Shown one piece after another: positions 63,320-64,000 of a DNA stretch of 64,000 nt. Origin of the DNA: Nemorincola sp044225795 (GTDB taxonomy: Bacteria; Bacteroidota; Bacteroidia; Chitinophagales; Chitinophagaceae); the NCBI GenBank assembly GCA_044225795.1, contig JBGAIF010000002.1:496001-560000 (forward strand), read 5' to 3'. Made by a program: the position numbers and the translations under genes. The notes under the pieces were generated by a model. It did no database searches, was not told the DNA's origin, and worked only from the letters and a program-made list of their open reading frames with translations. Each line of letters begins with the position of its first letter. Positions within the stretch are counted from its first letter, which is position 1.

Positions 63320-64000
63320 TAGCCCCTGCCTTCACGCTTTTCCATATAATTCATGAACGCCCTGTTGGCTACACGGTTACCACCGGGAGTTGGATAATCT
63401 CCTGTGAAATACCAGTCGCCCATGTTGTGCGGGCAAGCCTCATGCAGGCCCTCTATGGATTGGTATATTACATCCACTTGTGCTCCCACCTCTTCGTGGC
63501 GCAGCATCCTGGCTATCTTGTTACTGATCTCATCATCTGTGAAAGGATCGTACACACCTTTCACAAAATTCTGTTCCTGCAACCTGCCTTCTGTTTCCGC
63601 CTTTTTACACTGGTCGTAGATATCCTGCAACCTGTCTTGTTTTCCATGATCGGCAAGCAAACCAACAGCGGCCTGGAACGCGATAAAATCGCCCATGCGG
63701 CTCATATCTATACCGTAGCAATCGGGATAGCGTATCTGTGGCGCAGATGAAACGATGATGATACGCTTGGGCCCGAGCCGGTCGAGCATCTTGATGATGC
63801 TCTCACGAAGCGTGGTACCTCTCACTATCGAATCATCGATCACCACAAGCGTATCAACTCCCCTCTTTACCGTACCGTAGGTGATGTCATATACATGTTG
63901 TACCATCTCATTGCGGGACGCGTCCTCAGTGATGAACGTTCGCATCTTCACATCCTTGATGGCTATCTTCTCTATTCTTACACGCCTGTATATCAGTTCT
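63316..64000 (-). CDS. purF: amidophosphoribosyltransferase, C-terminal part (runs off the window)
   Basis: The minus-strand frame is open from the window edge to the stop at 63316, giving 227 residues of a larger protein. It includes VVIDDSIVRGTT, the PRPP-binding loop of amidophosphoribosyltransferases, and the leading LIYRRVRIEKIAIKDVKMR segment typical of the Bacteroidota form. The enzyme makes phosphoribosylamine from PRPP and glutamine, the first step of purine synthesis. The N-terminal glutaminase domain with its catalytic Cys is beyond the edge. Confidence 0.9.
   Translation of the reverse strand, partial: ELIYRRVRIEKIAIKDVKMRTFITEDASRNEMVQHVYDITYGTVKRGVDTLVVIDDSIVRGTTLRESIIKMLDRLGPKRIIIVSSAPQIRYPDCYGIDMSRMGDFIAFQAAVGLLADHGKQDRLQDIYDQCKKAETEGRLQEQNFVKGVYDPFTDDEISNKIARMLRHEEVGAQVDVIYQSIEGLHEACPHNMGDWYFTGDYPTPGGNRVANRAFMNYMEKREGRGY

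Overview
The window reads as a chromosomal segment of a Bacteroidota bacterium, most likely of the Chitinophagaceae/Sphingobacteriia type. The evidence is: several secreted proteins ending in type IX secretion (T9SS type A) sorting domains; a lipid-anchored BamA-family protein of the TamL kind together with a TamB; many short LxxC lipoproteins; promoters with the phylum-specific -7 element TAnnTTTG instead of a sigma70 -10; and almost no Shine-Dalgarno sequences. No phage, insertion sequence, CRISPR array or plasmid gene was recognised. Most of the window is core and cell-envelope gene content.

Layout. 1-3 kb: a T9SS cargo protein, a DinB-like protein, a MoxR ATPase and a MazG-like pyrophosphohydrolase. 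3-10 kb: one giant T9SS-secreted repeat protein (16 copies of a ~89-residue module), split into two reading frames by a single-base frameshift in a T4 run. 10-14 kb: TPR protein, methyltransferase, PAP2 phosphatase, DUF4476 protein, SpoU/TrmH methyltransferase. 14-24 kb: tamL and tamB point toward each other, with an arginase-family gene and a GT-C-type membrane glycosyltransferase between them. 24-28 kb: prolyl oligopeptidase and two tandem NlpC/P60 lipoproteins. 28-34 kb: a GNAT-nitrilase fusion, then a 640-base gene-poor leader holding a possible 25-codon ORF with a complete Shine-Dalgarno and a large inverted repeat, followed by a T9SS protein and a collagen-like protein. 34 kb: initiator tRNA and a detached copy of its T arm. 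34-44 kb: RNase R, prenyl synthase, EVE protein, lipoproteins, sterol-desaturase-type hydroxylase, ribosome recycling factor, amidase, AraC regulator. 44-51 kb: an A-type Fe-S carrier, M32 carboxypeptidase, RelA/SpoT, DNA polymerase III delta, PolB-like exonuclease, coiled-coil protein. 51-64 kb: PhoB/PhoR-like two-component pair, c-type heme lipoprotein, chromate transporter, barrel-like protein, NHL-repeat T9SS protein, isocitrate dehydrogenase, deoC, SPOR protein, M20 amidohydrolase, a small secreted protein and the 3' part of purF.

Functionally the segment is dominated by envelope biogenesis (TamL/TamB, PAP2, prenyl synthase, NlpC/P60, SPOR), secreted surface proteins (four with T9SS tails plus the collagen-like protein) and housekeeping. 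The items most worth a second look are the frameshifted repeat adhesin, the leader upstream of the collagen-like operon, the repeated TTTTGCGCACTT motif upstream of the Fe-S carrier gene, the tRNA-fMet fragment and the separated tamL/tamB arrangement.
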